Origin: Oscillospiraceae bacterium
GTDB taxonomy: Bacteria; Bacillota; Clostridia; Oscillospirales; Acutalibacteraceae
Assembly: GCA_003520555.1 (NCBI GenBank)
Contig: DOUO01000041.1
Location: 1 to 5,665, forward strand
Length of the DNA: 5,665 bases
Direction of reading: 5' to 3'
In this document: one piece after another, positions 5,072 through 5,665 of the stretch
Numbering within the stretch: position 1 is the stretch's first letter
Layout: every line of letters begins with the position of its first letter
Program-made: the position numbers and the translations under genes
The notes under the pieces: model-generated
Databases searched by the model: none
Seen by the model: the letters and a program-made list of their open reading frames with translations, nothing else
Told to the model about the DNA's origin: nothing

Positions 5072-5665
5072 TTATTCGCATAAGGTCAGAATTTTAGGAC
5101 CGTCGGGAGTGACAGCGATTGTGTGTTCAAAGTGCGCGGACAGCTTGCCGTCAAGGGTTTTTACCGTCCATTTGTCACCAAGAACACGCACATGATGTGT
5201 GCCCTCATTTACCATGGGTTCAATGGCAATTGTCATTCCGGGTAAAAGCTTTACGCCCCTGCCCGGAGTACCGTAGTTCGGTACGCTTGGGTCCTCGTGT
5301 AAATTCGCACCTACGCCGTGGCCGACGTAATTTCGTACCACCGAGTAACTGCGAGCTTCGACATACCTTTGAACTGCGGCGCCGATATCGCCGACGCGGT
5401 TCATAGCCTGCGCCTGTTTTATTCCCTCATACAGGCTTTCTCTTGTGGCGTCAAGCAAAGCCCGCGCCTTGGCGCTGATTTTGCCGCACGGAAATGTGCA
5501 GGCGTTGTCGCCGTGAAATCCGTTGTAATAAGCGCCTACATCAACGCTTACTATGTCGCCTTCCTCAAGAATAATATTTTTGCTCGGTATGCCATGGATA
5601 ACCACGCTGTTTACGGAAATGCATGCGCTTGCGGGAAAACCGCCGTAACCGAGAAACGAGGGAGA
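5072..5665 (-). CDS. map: Methionine aminopeptidase type I (5' end outside window)
   Basis: Cytosolic metalloenzyme that removes the initiator methionine from nascent proteins. The frame stays open to the right edge, so the visible part is the last 197 residues. The GTG at 5605-5603 is an internal valine (NSVVIHG), not a start, because upstream codons continue the family motif (FLGYGG, SACISVN). All expected active-site residues are visible, numbered in the visible fragment: His24 (VIHGIPS), metal ligands Asp42 (SVDVGA) and Asp53 (HGDNA), His116 (GHGVG), Glu149 (AIEPM) and Glu180 (FEHT), plus substrate-side His123. The C-terminus is complete (LTLCE, TAA), so the enzyme should be active. Whether it carries an N-terminal zinc or SEC-C extension cannot be seen. 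The KOW gene follows after 14 nt, fitting the usual adk-map-(KOW)-infA order, so adk and secY are expected just beyond the edge. Confidence 0.97.
   Translation of the reverse strand, partial: SPSFLGYGGFPASACISVNSVVIHGIPSKNIILEEGDIVSVDVGAYYNGFHGDNACTFPCGKISAKARALLDATRESLYEGIKQAQAMNRVGDIGAAVQRYVEARSYSVVRNYVGHGVGANLHEDPSVPNYGTPGRGVKLLPGMTIAIEPMVNEGTHHVRVLGDKWTVKTLDGKLSAHFEHTIAVTPDGPKILTLCE

Noticed and set aside
5119..5406. Plus-strand open frame opposite map
   Set aside because: Antisense to conserved active-site segments of methionine aminopeptidase; no independent coding evidence.
5603..5605. GTG as the start of map
   Set aside because: The upstream codons continue the conserved methionine aminopeptidase sequence to the window edge, so this is an internal valine.

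Overview
The window reads almost entirely on the minus strand. It is the distal part of a bacterial spc/alpha ribosomal-protein operon followed by one separately transcribed signalling gene. The order in transcription direction (high to low coordinates) is: map (5' end outside the window), a small KOW-domain RNA-binding protein, infA, rpmJ, rpsM, rpsK, rpsD, rpoA, rplQ, a strong intrinsic terminator, a sigma-A-type promoter, a membrane GGDEF protein, and a second hairpin terminator at the left edge.

The organism is most likely a Gram-positive anaerobe of the class Clostridia. The KOW (L14e-like) gene between map and infA is a Firmicutes arrangement. Shine-Dalgarno sequences are strong (GGAGG/AAGGAG) at most genes. 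S4 lacks zinc cysteines and has an N-terminus (MAKNMQPIAKRCRALGLSPA) that I associate with the Ruminococcaceae/Oscillospiraceae. Unlike in Bacillus subtilis, rpsD sits between rpsK and rpoA. The family-level placement rests on memory of related proteins, not on a search.

Region 5665-1536 holds nine co-directional housekeeping genes with gaps of 3 to 77 nt and no internal terminator that I can see, so they are probably one transcript whose promoter lies beyond the right edge. Together they make the nascent-chain methionine-removing enzyme, initiation factor 1, four small-subunit or bridge proteins (S13, S11, S4, and L36 with L17 for the large subunit) and the RNA polymerase alpha subunit, coupling translation and transcription capacity. 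Two gene pairs have overlapping stop/Shine-Dalgarno signals.

Region 1535-1294 is non-coding: the operon terminator (1481-1516), an AT-rich stretch, and a near-consensus promoter (1333-1361). Region 1293-97 encodes a seven-helix membrane diguanylate cyclase candidate that keeps the catalytic GGDEF motif but lacks the inhibitory RxxD site. Bases 1-65 hold no gene I can support.

I see no CRISPR array, mobile element, tRNA/rRNA or unfamiliar multi-gene system. The parts worth a second look are the poorly characterised KOW protein, the independently promoted cyclase behind the ribosomal operon, and possible RNA structure in the two longest gaps of the operon.
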